From DAOTUB01 sp034437455 (GTDB lineage: Bacteria > Chloroflexota > Anaerolineae > B4-G1): a DNA stretch of 24,489 bases. The stretch covers positions 1 to 24,489 of the forward strand of contig DAOTUB010000111.1 of the NCBI GenBank assembly GCA_034437455.1. Direction: 5' to 3'. The notes beneath the pieces are model-generated. The model saw only the letters and a program-made list of their open reading frames with translations. It was not told the DNA's origin and ran no database searches. Below are positions 1-10,500 of the stretch, in pieces; position 1 is the first letter of the stretch; every line of letters begins with the position of its first letter. A program made the translations under genes and the position numbers.

Positions 1-44
1 AGTGCGTCAATGTCTTCCTGCGTGAACTCAATAATAATCATCAT
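1..44 (-). CDS. N-terminus of a gene leaving the window on the left (possibly IS630-type transposase)
   Basis: Reading the minus strand, AGGAGG (complement of 47-52) is followed by two adjacent ATG codons at 44-42 and 41-39. The second has the better 5-nt spacing and may be the real start. The frame stays open to the window edge and gives MMIIIEFTQEDIDAL. From memory, a short hydrophobic start followed by FT-E-D--AL resembles the N-terminus of IS630-family transposases, just ahead of their helix-turn-helix. Fifteen residues cannot establish that. The strong Shine-Dalgarno and open frame support a real gene start, but the product should be treated as unknown. It is divergent from the cyclase-like gene. 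Confidence 0.5.
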   Translation of the reverse strand, partial: MMIIIEFTQEDIDA

Positions 45-102
45 ACCCTCCTACTATGCGCTGTCCTCGGATGGGGGCAATAATAACTCATTAGTCTAAA
101 AG

Positions 103-130
103 TTCAAATTTAGCCCGTTCAAAGTATAAT
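103..130 (+). promoter_or_regulatory. Candidate sigma-70-type promoter upstream of the cyclase-like gene
   Basis: A perfect TATAAT lies at 125-130. TTCAAA at 103-108 sits 16 bases upstream and matches the -35 consensus at four of six positions. This would put transcription start near 137 and leave a 5' leader of roughly 135 bases that includes the heptamer repeats at 172-218. It is an AT-rich island next to GC-rich coding DNA. Motif match only. Confidence 0.4.
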
Positions 131-171
131 ATAAATGCTGACGTCGCTTCGCTCCGGCAGTGGACGGCATG

Positions 172-218
172 ATCGGAACACGTGGACGATTTCATCGGAA
201 TACGCATTTTTTCCGATG
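172..218. promoter_or_regulatory. Three copies of an ATCGGAA heptamer, two forming a hairpin/operator
   Basis: ATCGGAA occurs at 172-178 and 194-200, exactly 22 bases apart (about two helical turns). Its complement TTCCGAT follows at 211-217. The last two lie in an 8-bp inverted repeat, CATCGGAA (193-200) and TTCCGATG (211-218), with a 10-base loop. The cluster is between the candidate promoter and the start codon of the cyclase-like gene, so it could bind a regulator or form a leader RNA hairpin. Only one T-rich stretch (206-212) is nearby, inside the loop rather than after the stem, so it does not look like an intrinsic terminator. Confidence 0.4.
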
Positions 219-272
219 TCGGGTAATGAATCCGTGCTAATTAGACGATAAAGGCTTGGTGATACTGTACCT

Positions 273-3200
273 ATGAACGAGCGCAGCGTAAAAAGCAATA
301 TGACCGCCTATATCCCCATAGACCGCCGCCAAGGTATGGCAGCGGGCCAAGACCTGCCCGATCGAATACAAGGAGCGGTTCTGTTCGCCGACATCTCTGG
401 CTTTACGCCGCTGACCGAGATGCTGATAAAGACGCTCGGTCACCGGCGAGGCGCAGAGGCGTTGACACAGCATCTCAACATGGTCTACGATGCTCTGATC
501 ACCAAGGCACATGAGTATCGCGGCAGTGTCGTCGGTTTCAGCGGCGATGCCATCACCTGCTGGTTCGAGGACGACGACGGGCAGCGGGCTGTAGCCAGCG
601 CATTGGCTATGCAGCGTGTTATAGGCCGGTTCACAGATGTGGAGGTCGGCCCCGGACGCGCTATGCCGTTGACCGTCAAGGCGGCAGTAGCCACAGGCCC
701 GGCTCGGCGCTTCCTGGTCGGCGACCCGCAGATACAGCTTATCGATGTAGCGGCTGGCGCCACCCTAGACCGTATGGCCGAGGCGGAGAAGCTCGCGCGG
801 AAAGGCGACGTAGTTATCGACTCTCGAACGGCCTCGCAACTGGGCGACCGAGTGACCATCTCGGCCTGGCGGGAGAACGCGGTGACCGACCAGCGCTTTG
901 CCGTCGTGGAAAAGTTGGTCGTCCCGGTAGAGGCAGCGCCTTGGGCAATGCCCAGCGCCTCTGCTCTGACGAAGGAGCAGGTGAGACCGTGGCTTCTGCC
1001 GCCGGTTTACGAACGGATCAGAGCTGGACAGGGACAGTTTCTGGCTGAACTGCGCCCGGCGGTGGCGCTCTTCTTGAAATTCGGCGGATTGGATTACGAC
1101 CGTGACGACGCGGCTGGCGAGAAGCTGGATGCGTACATTCGCCGAGTGCAGAACGTGCTGGCCCTCTATGAAGGATACTTGATTCAGTTGACAACCGGCG
1201 ACAAGGGCAGCTATCTGTACGCCACGTTCGGCGCGCCGCTGGCCCACGACGACGATCCGGATCGGGTTGTGGCGGCGGCGCTTGAACTTCAATCAATTCC
1301 ATCGGTGCCGGATGCCATAGGGGTACCATTTGCCCCCACCGATGTGCAGATCGGCATCAGCCAGGGGCGTATGCGAACCGGTCCGTATGGCGGCCCCACG
1401 CGCCGCACCTACGGTGTCCTGGGCGACGAGGTAAACGTCGCGGCGCGGCTGATGGGGAGAGCCGGGCCGGGTCAAATCCTGGTCAGCAAGCGCATCGCCG
1501 ATGCTGCGGGGCGATATGAATTCCAAGCCCTGGGAAAAGCGATGCTCAAGGGGTGCCAGAGTCCGCTGCCGGTATATGCTCCGTTGGGCAAGCGGTTACC
1601 GTCGTCACCGAGGCTGGCGACAGCATTCACCACCCCTTTGATTGGGCGGGATGACGAGCTGGCTCAGGCGGCGCGGATAATGGAATCGGTCGAGGCTGGC
1701 GCGGGGCGGATACTTCGCTTGAGGGGCGTAGCTGGCGTCGGCAAGAGTCGCCTGGCGGCTGAGTTTGTCGAGCGGGCGACCAATCACGGCCTCCGGGTGA
1801 CGATGGGCAGTTGCGAGAGCACCGGTCAGACCATTGCCTACACCCCTTGGCGACAAATCTCTCGGGCGCTGTTTGGGTTGATGGATCAACCAATCGGGGA
1901 GCAGATCGCCCAAGTTAAAGTCGCGGTCAGTGATTTGAATCCGGATTGGCTCCTGCGTGTGCCCCTGCTGGGCGATCTGTTGGGCTTGCCGATTCCGGAT
2001 AACGAGATCACGGCGGCCTTCGACCCTCAATTGCGGCAAGAATCGCTATTCGCCCTGGTGGTGGAGATTATGGAAGCGTTGGCACGCCGTCAACCGTTGC
2101 TGTTGTTCATTGAGGACGTGCACTGGATGGACGAGGTTTCGTTGGGGCTAACGATGGCCCTGGCCCAATCGTTGGCCCACACGCCGATTTTGCTGATGGT
2201 GGTCCACCGTCCGGCCGCCGATGGGACCCGTCCCCTCTTGCCCGACCTGAACCGGCTACCTAGCTATCGCCACATCGATCTGCAGGAGCTATCATCTCCC
2301 GAAGTCACAGCGCTGATGAAAGAACGCCTGAACGGCGCGCCGTCGACCTTGACTCTGGATCTCGTCCAGGCCGTAGCCCAGGGCAATCCCTTCTTCGTCG
2401 AGGAGTTGGTGACCGCCTTGCGCGAATCGGAAGCCTTGCAGCCCGAAGATGATGGCGGGTGGGTGCTCTCGGAACCGCTGTTCGAGAAGCTGCGGATTGC
2501 CAATTGTCTGGAACAAGAAGGGAAAAGCTGGAGATTGACCGAAAGCGCGCCGCTGTCAGTCGCCGATCTAGGTATCCCCGACACAGTCCACGGGACCGTG
2601 TTGGCGCGCTTCGATCGGCTACCAGAGCCACACAAACTGACGATGAAAGTCGCTGGCGTCATCGGGCGTGCGTTTGAACTCGACCTGCTGGCGGGGGCAC
2701 ATCCGATGCATCCTGACCGAAGGGTTTTGTCGATGCAGATGGACATGTTGCAAACACGCGACTTTATCCGCTCCGACGCGCCACCGGAGGTCACTCATCC
2801 TTCCCAACAACAGACGTACGTGTTCAAACACAACATCACCCAGGAAGTGGTCTACCAGACCCTCCTGGAGGATCAGCAGCGCGCGCTCCACCGGGCCGTG
2901 GGTGGGGCTCTGGAGCAGGCGCAACCGCAAGCGGTCGAGCGTTTGGCGTATCATTACAGCCGCAGCGGGATGCGCGAAAAAGCGCTGTTTTACCTGGATC
3001 GCACGGCGCGGAAAGCCCAGGCCGAATACGCAAACGAGACCGCGATCAACTACTACGATCAGGCGTTGGCGATAGAGACGCACTGGGAACGGTACCGGGG
3101 CAAGGTCGAGGCGCTGCACATTCTGGGAAGGCGCGAGGATGAGCGAACGGCGCTGACCGCCTTGGATGGTATCCCCGAAACGCCGTCGTTCGATGTGGCC

Positions 3201-4514
3201 TATTTATGGGGCCGGTATTACGAGGCCATCGGCGACTACTCCGACGCGCGGGCCAACATTGAGTGGGCGCTGTCCGCCTGTTCCATCCAGAATCTGCCGC
3301 ACAAGACGCGCTGCCTGGTCAAACTCGGCCTGATCGCCCGTAAGCGGGGCCACTATGACCGGGCCAAGGAGAGCTATACCCAGGCGTTGGAGTTGCTTCA
3401 GGACGCCGACCGCGCGAAATCCGAGACGGCCTCCGCATCCGCTCACCTCGCAGCCCTGAACGGCCTGGGCACGATTCATCGTCAGCAAGGGGAATATAAC
3501 GAGGCGCGAAGGTGTTACGAGCGCTCCCTGGCGTTGAGTCGCGCGGAGGAGAATCGCATAGAAGAGGCCAAAGCGCTCAGCAATCTGGGCGTTACGGCTT
3601 TCTATCAACGCGATTTTGACCAGGCGCAAACGTTTCACCGACAGGCGCTGGAGATCAGGCGCGCCATCGGCGACCGCGCTGGCGTGGGAATCAGCCTGGG
3701 CAATCTGGCGCTGGCCCTCCGCGATGCAGGAGATTACGACCAGGCGCAATCGTACTTATCGGAGGCACTGACCATCCAGCAGGCCATCGGCAATCGGTAT
3801 GACGAGGCCAACGTCTGGAACGATTTGGGCGTCATCTATCTTCTGGCAGGCGATCTATCGCAGGCGCGGAATTGTTTCGAGGAAAGCCTGGAACTGAGCA
3901 GGGCAATCGGGGATGAGGCAGGGGAGGCCTACTTCCTGGGCAACTTGGGCCTGGTCGTGCGCGAGCAAGGTGACTTGGGGAAAGCCCGCCGGTTGCTGTC
4001 CCGCGGCCTGAAGCTGGCGCGGGAGCAGAAGGACCAGCACCTGGCGTCGCTTTTTCTGAGTCACATGGGGCGCGTCAATCTGCTGGATGGAAAAGAAGAG
4101 CTGGCAATCGCTCAGGCGCACGAGGCGCTGACGATTCGACGGGAGCACGATCTGAAATTATGGACGACGGCCGATCTAGCGACGTTGGCCGCAGCTCATC
4201 TGGCCTCCGGCGATGGGGACGCCGCCCTGGGCTACGCTCGGCAGGCTCTAAACATCCTGGACGATTGCGGTGGCGAGGGGCCGGAGTTTCCGCACCACGA
4301 CTATTTTATGTGCTACCGGGTATTGTCCGCCGTCGGGCGGGAGGAAGCCGCCCAGGATGCGTTACAATCCGCATACAAGTTGACCATGGCGCAGGCAGAG
4401 CGGATCGCGGATCCATCCCTGCGCCGGTCATTCCTGGAACGGGTGCTGATCAACCGGCAGATCGTGCGGGCGTATGCGGCGAGTCAGCGAGGTAGCGATA
4501 AAGCGAGCGAGTGA
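273..4514 (+). CDS. Tandem cyclase-homology / P-loop ATPase / TPR signalling protein, soluble-adenylyl-cyclase-like
   Basis: A 1413-residue cytoplasmic protein with no signal peptide or membrane segment. Cyclase homology domain 1 (about 30-235) keeps both metal-binding aspartates: D40 in FADISGFT and D92 in FSGDAI. Domain 2 (about 258-455) has lysine (K269) where the first aspartate should be, but keeps D310 and the catalytic Asn/Arg pair in GDEVNVAAR (N388, R392). An AAA-type ATPase follows, with Walker A GVAGVGKS (485-492) and Walker B LLLFIED (609-615). TPR-like helices with a roughly 40-residue period run from about 930 to 1395. The order and the split of catalytic residues match the C1-C2-NTPase-TPR plan of ADCY10-type soluble adenylyl cyclases. 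Some substrate-binding residues are not conserved (G88 in domain 1; Gln in place of the usual Lys in domain 2), so activity is uncertain. GGTGA at 258-262 lies 10 bases before this start; M10 at 300 is an alternative. The stop is only 19 bases from the convergent gene. Confidence 0.9.
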   Translation: MNERSVKSNMTAYIPIDRRQGMAAGQDLPDRIQGAVLFADISGFTPLTEMLIKTLGHRRGAEALTQHLNMVYDALITKAHEYRGSVVGFSGDAITCWFEDDDGQRAVASALAMQRVIGRFTDVEVGPGRAMPLTVKAAVATGPARRFLVGDPQIQLIDVAAGATLDRMAEAEKLARKGDVVIDSRTASQLGDRVTISAWRENAVTDQRFAVVEKLVVPVEAAPWAMPSASALTKEQVRPWLLPPVYERIRAGQGQFLAELRPAVALFLKFGGLDYDRDDAAGEKLDAYIRRVQNVLALYEGYLIQLTTGDKGSYLYATFGAPLAHDDDPDRVVAAALELQSIPSVPDAIGVPFAPTDVQIGISQGRMRTGPYGGPTRRTYGVLGDEVNVAARLMGRAGPGQILVSKRIADAAGRYEFQALGKAMLKGCQSPLPVYAPLGKRLPSSPRLATAFTTPLIGRDDELAQAARIMESVEAGAGRILRLRGVAGVGKSRLAAEFVERATNHGLRVTMGSCESTGQTIAYTPWRQISRALFGLMDQPIGEQIAQVKVAVSDLNPDWLLRVPLLGDLLGLPIPDNEITAAFDPQLRQESLFALVVEIMEALARRQPLLLFIEDVHWMDEVSLGLTMALAQSLAHTPILLMVVHRPAADGTRPLLPDLNRLPSYRHIDLQELSSPEVTALMKERLNGAPSTLTLDLVQAVAQGNPFFVEELVTALRESEALQPEDDGGWVLSEPLFEKLRIANCLEQEGKSWRLTESAPLSVADLGIPDTVHGTVLARFDRLPEPHKLTMKVAGVIGRAFELDLLAGAHPMHPDRRVLSMQMDMLQTRDFIRSDAPPEVTHPSQQQTYVFKHNITQEVVYQTLLEDQQRALHRAVGGALEQAQPQAVERLAYHYSRSGMREKALFYLDRTARKAQAEYANETAINYYDQALAIETHWERYRGKVEALHILGRREDERTALTALDGIPETPSFDVAYLWGRYYEAIGDYSDARANIEWALSACSIQNLPHKTRCLVKLGLIARKRGHYDRAKESYTQALELLQDADRAKSETASASAHLAALNGLGTIHRQQGEYNEARRCYERSLALSRAEENRIEEAKALSNLGVTAFYQRDFDQAQTFHRQALEIRRAIGDRAGVGISLGNLALALRDAGDYDQAQSYLSEALTIQQAIGNRYDEANVWNDLGVIYLLAGDLSQARNCFEESLELSRAIGDEAGEAYFLGNLGLVVREQGDLGKARRLLSRGLKLAREQKDQHLASLFLSHMGRVNLLDGKEELAIAQAHEALTIRREHDLKLWTTADLATLAAAHLASGDGDAALGYARQALNILDDCGGEGPEFPHHDYFMCYRVLSAVGREEAAQDALQSAYKLTMAQAERIADPSLRRSFLERVLINRQIVRAYAASQRGSDKASE

Positions 4515-4533
4515 GCGAATCGTCGTTGACTGG

Positions 4534-7500
4534 CTATCTGCCGCGCAGGATCACGGGCAGGTAAACTCGGTTTCCTATTCCTCGCACGACGATTTGCACA
4601 TCGCTTTGATTGTTCTCCGGGTCGGTCTCCACGGCGTAGGGGTAGGCGGGCGTGATGATCGATTGTGTGGTCAGTGTGCCTGAGTAAGTGGGCTGAGTAG
4701 CTAGCACCATCGTTAAGGCCTGCGTGCGGGTCAGGTCATCTAAGTGGCAGGACCAAGCCCTGTTCTTACTCGCCCAACATAGCGTTGAGCCCTTGACCGC
4801 AGACACGCCATCGGAGGAGAACAGGCTCGTCGCCACGGCGTCCACCACGTCCGGCCCGGCGTTGGTGATGGTGAGCTGATAGGTGATTGAATCGCCGGCC
4901 CGCACCTCATCGCTTTCCTCCCCGGGCACGGCTTGTCGCGCCAAGTCGATCTGCAAGTCCGTTGTCAGCACGCTTCCCGCCCTGATCAGCACATTGTCCA
5001 TCACCCAGCCCCGGTCCGATGCATTCCGATCCACCTCCAGGCAGAAGCGCAATCGAACCGTGTCAGTGAAGCTGCTCAAACCAAGCTCGACCGTTCGCCA
5101 GTTGACGTCGTCCCATTCCGATGTTTCCTGTTCCTGTTTGAAAAGGTAAAGGGAAAAAGCAGATGGCAAGATGCGATTCTCGAAGACGCCACCGCCGGTG
5201 TAGCCCTGCAACGTCTCCCAGGTTAGGCCATCGTCGTTCGAGACCTCTACCCAGCCCACGTCCTGGTGCGTTTCCCCGCCAGCGATCACGTAGTCGTGAT
5301 CCAACGTCAGCAAAGGCAAGCTACACCCAGCCAGGCTGAAGGGCACGGACGTGATGCAAGTAGTGTGGGTGATAATTTCCGCCCCATAATCCACGGCGTT
5401 TTTGTAGGGGCCGTCCGGACTGTCTGTCATCACACGCTCACCATTGGGTAAGGTCACGATGCCCCAATCGCCGCCCGTTTCCCATTTGCCGGTCCCGCTC
5501 TCGAAGAAATCGTAGAAGCAGGTGTCCGGAGGGGATGGCGCGTACAGGGCAAAGGCGCCCGGCGTGGGCGAGGTGACCGAGCCTCCGGGCTGGTTCTGGT
5601 TGATCACGGACACCTGGTACTCCCGCGCTGGCAGTCCGCGGGTGATCGCCGCTGTGATCGACGTGGGGCTGACGGACACCAGGGGCAGGGTATAGGTCGC
5701 CGTGGGGCCGATCAGCACAGCCTCGACCGGTGGCAGGAAATATCCGCCCTGGATCGTCAGTGTGCTTGTGACGTCGTTCGTCGCCGCCGAGGGAGTTACC
5801 TCCGCCACGTGTGGGGTGGTGGAGCCAGCCAACAGGGCGTATACCCCATCGCCATGGCTGGGCGCCGAGGCCATATTGTAGTAGGCATTGGAGACGGTGC
5901 TCAGCGCGCGCCACGTTTGACCATTCCAGAAGTGGATGCCCAGCTCATCCTCGTCCGCTTGCTCCACCAGCACATCCCGGGTCAAGTACTGGAAGCTGAT
6001 CGAACCGGTGATCACGCGCGTGACGTTGGGTGAGGCCACCAGGCTGTAGCCCTGTCCGATGGCGGTTTTTCCCTCCGGTAAGGGCGGTGAGCTGGCCATA
6101 CTCTGGATGGTGTACAGATCCCCATCCTCAAAGATGATCGAATTCTCGGTGAAGAAGATCATCTGCCCGCCGGGGGAGGTCAAGGGGGCAGAGCTGCCGC
6201 GGGAGAAGGGGCCATGCCCGCGCGAAAAGGGCCCGTGTCCCCGGGAGAACGGACCGGGGTCGCCGCCCATCGTGTAGGCCACGATGGTCTCGCGGCGGGG
6301 ATCGGCCTCCGTCGCCGCCTCGTCCACCCAGACCTGCACGTGCCCCCTCATCGCCGGATCGTCCGTCCAGATGTGGTGGAGCGTCCCGCTATAGATGCTA
6401 TTGGATTGGGTCAAGGTGATAGCCTCGCTTCCCTTCATCTGGGCGGGATAGAGCCGCGCGCGGAGGGGCAGCGAGGGTAGATTGCTGACCTGGAGGATGA
6501 AGGTGCGCGAGGTCACCGGCGTGAGTTGGAGCACGGGGGACCACGTCTCGTCTCGCTCCAAGGTCAGCCGCTCGTCGCCGCTTTGTATCACCTCGCAACC
6601 ATACTGCTGCCGCGGCTGGTCGAACACACACAGCCGGTCGCCCGGTTGGGCGCCTCGCGCCAGCACCCGATTCTGCCCCCCGATGGGACTGCCCAGGTCG
6701 ATGACGCGCTCGTATCCTTCGGCGCCCGCGTCTCCATCCTCATCCCGCAGGATGAAGGCCCGTGCCTCTGATGAGCTGACCGCGCTGTCCTCATAGTCGA
6801 TGTAAAAGGTCGGGTCGGCCAGCGCGCCCGTCGGCGTGAGCGGATCTCGCACCTCGACCGTGGTCAGGTCGAACGGCATCAGGCTGGGGCCGGGATTAGC
6901 GGCGGTGGGCGTGTTCAGCCAGGGGTACCACAAGCGGATCGTCTCCCACTCGGTGCGCTCCAGCGTTCGATTGGCCAACGTGTCGGCGCAAGACGTTTGC
7001 CAATGGTCGGGGTCGTAGATGAACTCGGTGTTGTCCGGGGCGTACATATCCCCCATCGCGCTGCCGGTGCAGGTATCCTGCGGGATCAACAGGCCATCCT
7101 CGTTCAGCCCTAGATAGACGTCGTCCAGAAAGAGAGCGTAATGGCTCAACTCGTGGGCCAGGGCCAGCGGCCAATCGCCGCCGGGTGTCTGGCCTGGGTC
7201 GCCGTACCGGTTCCAGGTGGCTCCCATGTGCACCTGACCGACTTCATAGGTGATGTCCTCGTGCTGGGGATCGACGGTCGACGTGACGACGATGCCGCCC
7301 TGTGCAGCGAGGGGGCGCAGGCGGTTGGTGGCCTGGACGAAGACGTGGGAGGAGGCCCAGCGGTCTCCATTCTGATGGACGGTCACGTGGCCCAAGGCGG
7401 CTTGCCCGTCGGTAAAGTCGTACAGATGCCGCGAGGCCTTCTTCAGATCGAAGGTCAGTTGGTCAAGATAAGTCGGGTCGCTGCTGGCGTCCCATTCCAG

Positions 7501-10500
7501 CGACAGGTCGACGTTAAACAAGATGAGGGGATTCTCGGCGGTGACGGTCAGGACCTGCACGCCCGGCTCGGTGACGGTGAAGGCCGCGAGGCCGTCCTCG
7601 GTCGGCTCGCCGCTGGTGTGGTAGACGGTGTAGCCGCCGAAGGGAGCGGTGTAGACGGGCGTCATGGCCAGCAAGCGGTCGCCGATGTCGATTTGCCCTC
7701 GGCCTTGCAGGTAGCCCTGACCGTCGGTGCGGAAGGGCACGCCGCTGTTGTCGGTGTAGGGGGCGCCGCCGGCGAGCTGATCGGCCGGCAAGCTGTAGAC
7801 CAGCGCGTTGGAGATGGGTTTGGTGTCACTCAGGACGCGCACCTGGGTGCCGCGCACTCGGAAGGGGTAGGTTTGCGCAGCAGCATAGGGCCATTGGTAG
7901 GGACCGGGCACACTCTTGGTGTAAGGACGCAGACTGGGATAAGCTTCAATACGGAAAACGACGTTATCCCATTGACCAAACAACCCAGAGGTAAAGGTAT
8001 CCCACCAGAATGTGTGGGAAGTCCCCGTTGGCCCGGATGAGGTTGATAGGTCGGTGGTCACTGTGTCTGTCGTTGCTATCGCCGGCAACCAATATCCGCC
8101 TCCATTGGGGGAATAGTGCGCGGCAATGCATCCCGCGTCTCCATTGGGATCAAACAAAGTGTAAGTGATAGGTATTACCGTTTGATCTTGAATGACTGGA
8201 GAAGAATAAAAGTTAGCATTGGTCGTGGTGACCGGACGGATTACTGTCAAATGAGGTAAATTGTTGACCAAGCGATCCGTTAATCGATAGCGACTTAGAT
8301 AGACCACATTTTGTTCATATAGATTGCTGACCACGATATCAGTGACGCCATCGCCATTTACATCTCCTACAGCAACTCCTCTGGTATGATCTGAGGCTGG
8401 ATCGGCCTCTGGACCGAAAGCGCGAGTGGCATTAGTAGGAAAATTGCCAGAGCCATCATTCAGATAAACTTTGTTTTGTAGGCCGTCATTGCTCACGATG
8501 AGATCAAGATGCTTGTCACCATTTATGTCTCCCGTAGCCAAGCTTTTTGTCCAATCTGACCCTGTGCCAAAAGGTTGAGCGGCACCAGACCAATCGAAGC
8601 GTCCATACCCATTATTCACGTAGAGCATATTCTGAGCTCGCACTGCGTTTCCGACGGCGAGATCAATGGCTCCATCACCATTCATATCCCCAAAAACAAC
8701 ATCTTGTGTGTCATCAAAACCAGTGCCAAATTTGCGGTCTTCATCACTGTCAAAGTGCCCTGCCCCGTCGTTCAAGTAAACGACATTCTGTTGTTCATTA
8801 TCATTTCCGACAGCAACATCAAGATCGCTATCATTATCTACATCCCCCAACGCAACACTTTTCGTCGCGTCTGAATGTGGCCCTAAGCAACTGACGTTGT
8901 CAGGCGGAGCTTTGCAATCTACGTCACCTACATAAAAATGGCCGCCCCCGTCGTTAAGATAAACTTTATTTTGTGCTTCCCAATTACCGACGACCAGATC
9001 AAGATCGCTATCATCATCCACATCCCCCAGCGCAACGCTCATTGTCCAGGCTGAATCTATGCCAAAGCAACGGGCATTGTCGGGGGGATCGGCGCAATTT
9101 ACAAGTCCCGTATAAAAATTACCCTCTCCATCGTTCAGATATATGACGTTTGACAATCTTTTGTTGCCAGCGACGAGATCAAGGTCCCCGTCGCCATCAA
9201 TGTCCCCCACAGCTACACTTTCGGTCCACTCTATACTTGAGCCAAAGCAGCGAGCATTATCCGGCGGTGATGTACAATCTATGGTGTCTGTATAAGATAT
9301 CCCATTCCCATCATTGAAATAGACCACATTTTGCCGACGGCTACCGATGATAAAGTCGATTACGTCGTCTCCGTTGATATCCCCTAGTGCTACAGTGTGA
9401 GCACCATCTGAATCCGAACCAAAGAAATGTTGACTGTCTGCCGGAAAGTGGCCAACGCCGTCATTCAGATAGACCCTGTTTTGATCACTTGCGTAGTTGA
9501 CAACGCTGAGATCAAGAGCACTATCGCCGTTTACATCTCCTACCGTCACGCTCCAGGTTGCATCCAAGCCCGTCCCGAAGTCGTGGTCAGCGCCGTACCA
9601 ATCAAAATTACCATTCCCATCATTCAGATAAACCACATTTTGACTGCTCCAGTTACCAACGATGAGATCAAGCGATCCATCGCTGTTTACATCCCCTGTT
9701 GTCACAGTGACATGATTCGGGCTGATGCTAAAACAGCGCACACTATCCACAGCACAATTCATAGCACCCGTGTGAAAGTTTCCAGAGCCATCGTTCAAAT
9801 AGACGGCATTTTGCTCCTCTCGGTTGCCGATGATCAGGTCAAGGCTCTGATCCCCATCTACATCTCCCATAGTTATACTCTCCGTTGCATCGGAGCCGGT
9901 TCCCAAGCAACGAACATTAGGCGCGCTACAATTAACCGAACCGACATAAAAATTACCGCTACCATCATTCAGATAAACTGCGTTTTGATCGCCCAGGTCG
10001 CCAACGACAATATCAATATCACCATCATCGTCCATATCACCTACAGTCACATTCCTGGTAGCGCTCAAGGTTGGGCCAAAATTGCGGGCGCTGCTAGATA
10101 AGAAATTGCCAACTCCATCATTCAGATACACCACATCTTGCGCACCACGGTTACCAGTTACAATATCGTAGTGACCATCACCGTTCATATCCCCCACAGC
10201 CACACTTGCCGTCCATGTTGTGTCTGATCCAAAGCACCTCACATTATTAAGCGATTCATCGCAGTCCACAGGGCCGGTGTAGAAATTGCCCTCTCCATCA
10301 TTAAGAAAAACGACATTTGGCTCTTTATCGTTACCCACAATAATGTCTTGATAACCATCGCCATTCATGTCCCCCACAGCTACACTTTCAGTATGGTTCA
10401 CACTTGAGCCCAAGCAGCGAACATTGTGTTGGGAATCATCACAATTCACTAGACCATAATAAAAGTTACCCTCTCCATCATTCAGGTAGACTACATTTGG

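Noticed and set aside
237..512. 91-codon minus-strand frame over the 5' end of the cyclase-like gene
   Set aside because: It is antisense to the conserved FADISGFT domain, with no recognisable motif.
4515..4533. Bidirectional terminator between the converging genes
   Set aside because: Only 19 bases separate the stop codons, and I saw no stem with a T-run in them or immediately beyond.
7141..8040. 299-codon plus-strand frame antisense to the metallopeptidase motif
   Set aside because: It is a shadow of the HExxH-containing coding strand, with no recognisable domain.
9427..10101. 224-codon plus-strand frame with regular repeats
   Set aside because: The repeats are the complement of VCBS units; the coding strand has the conserved calcium-loop motifs.
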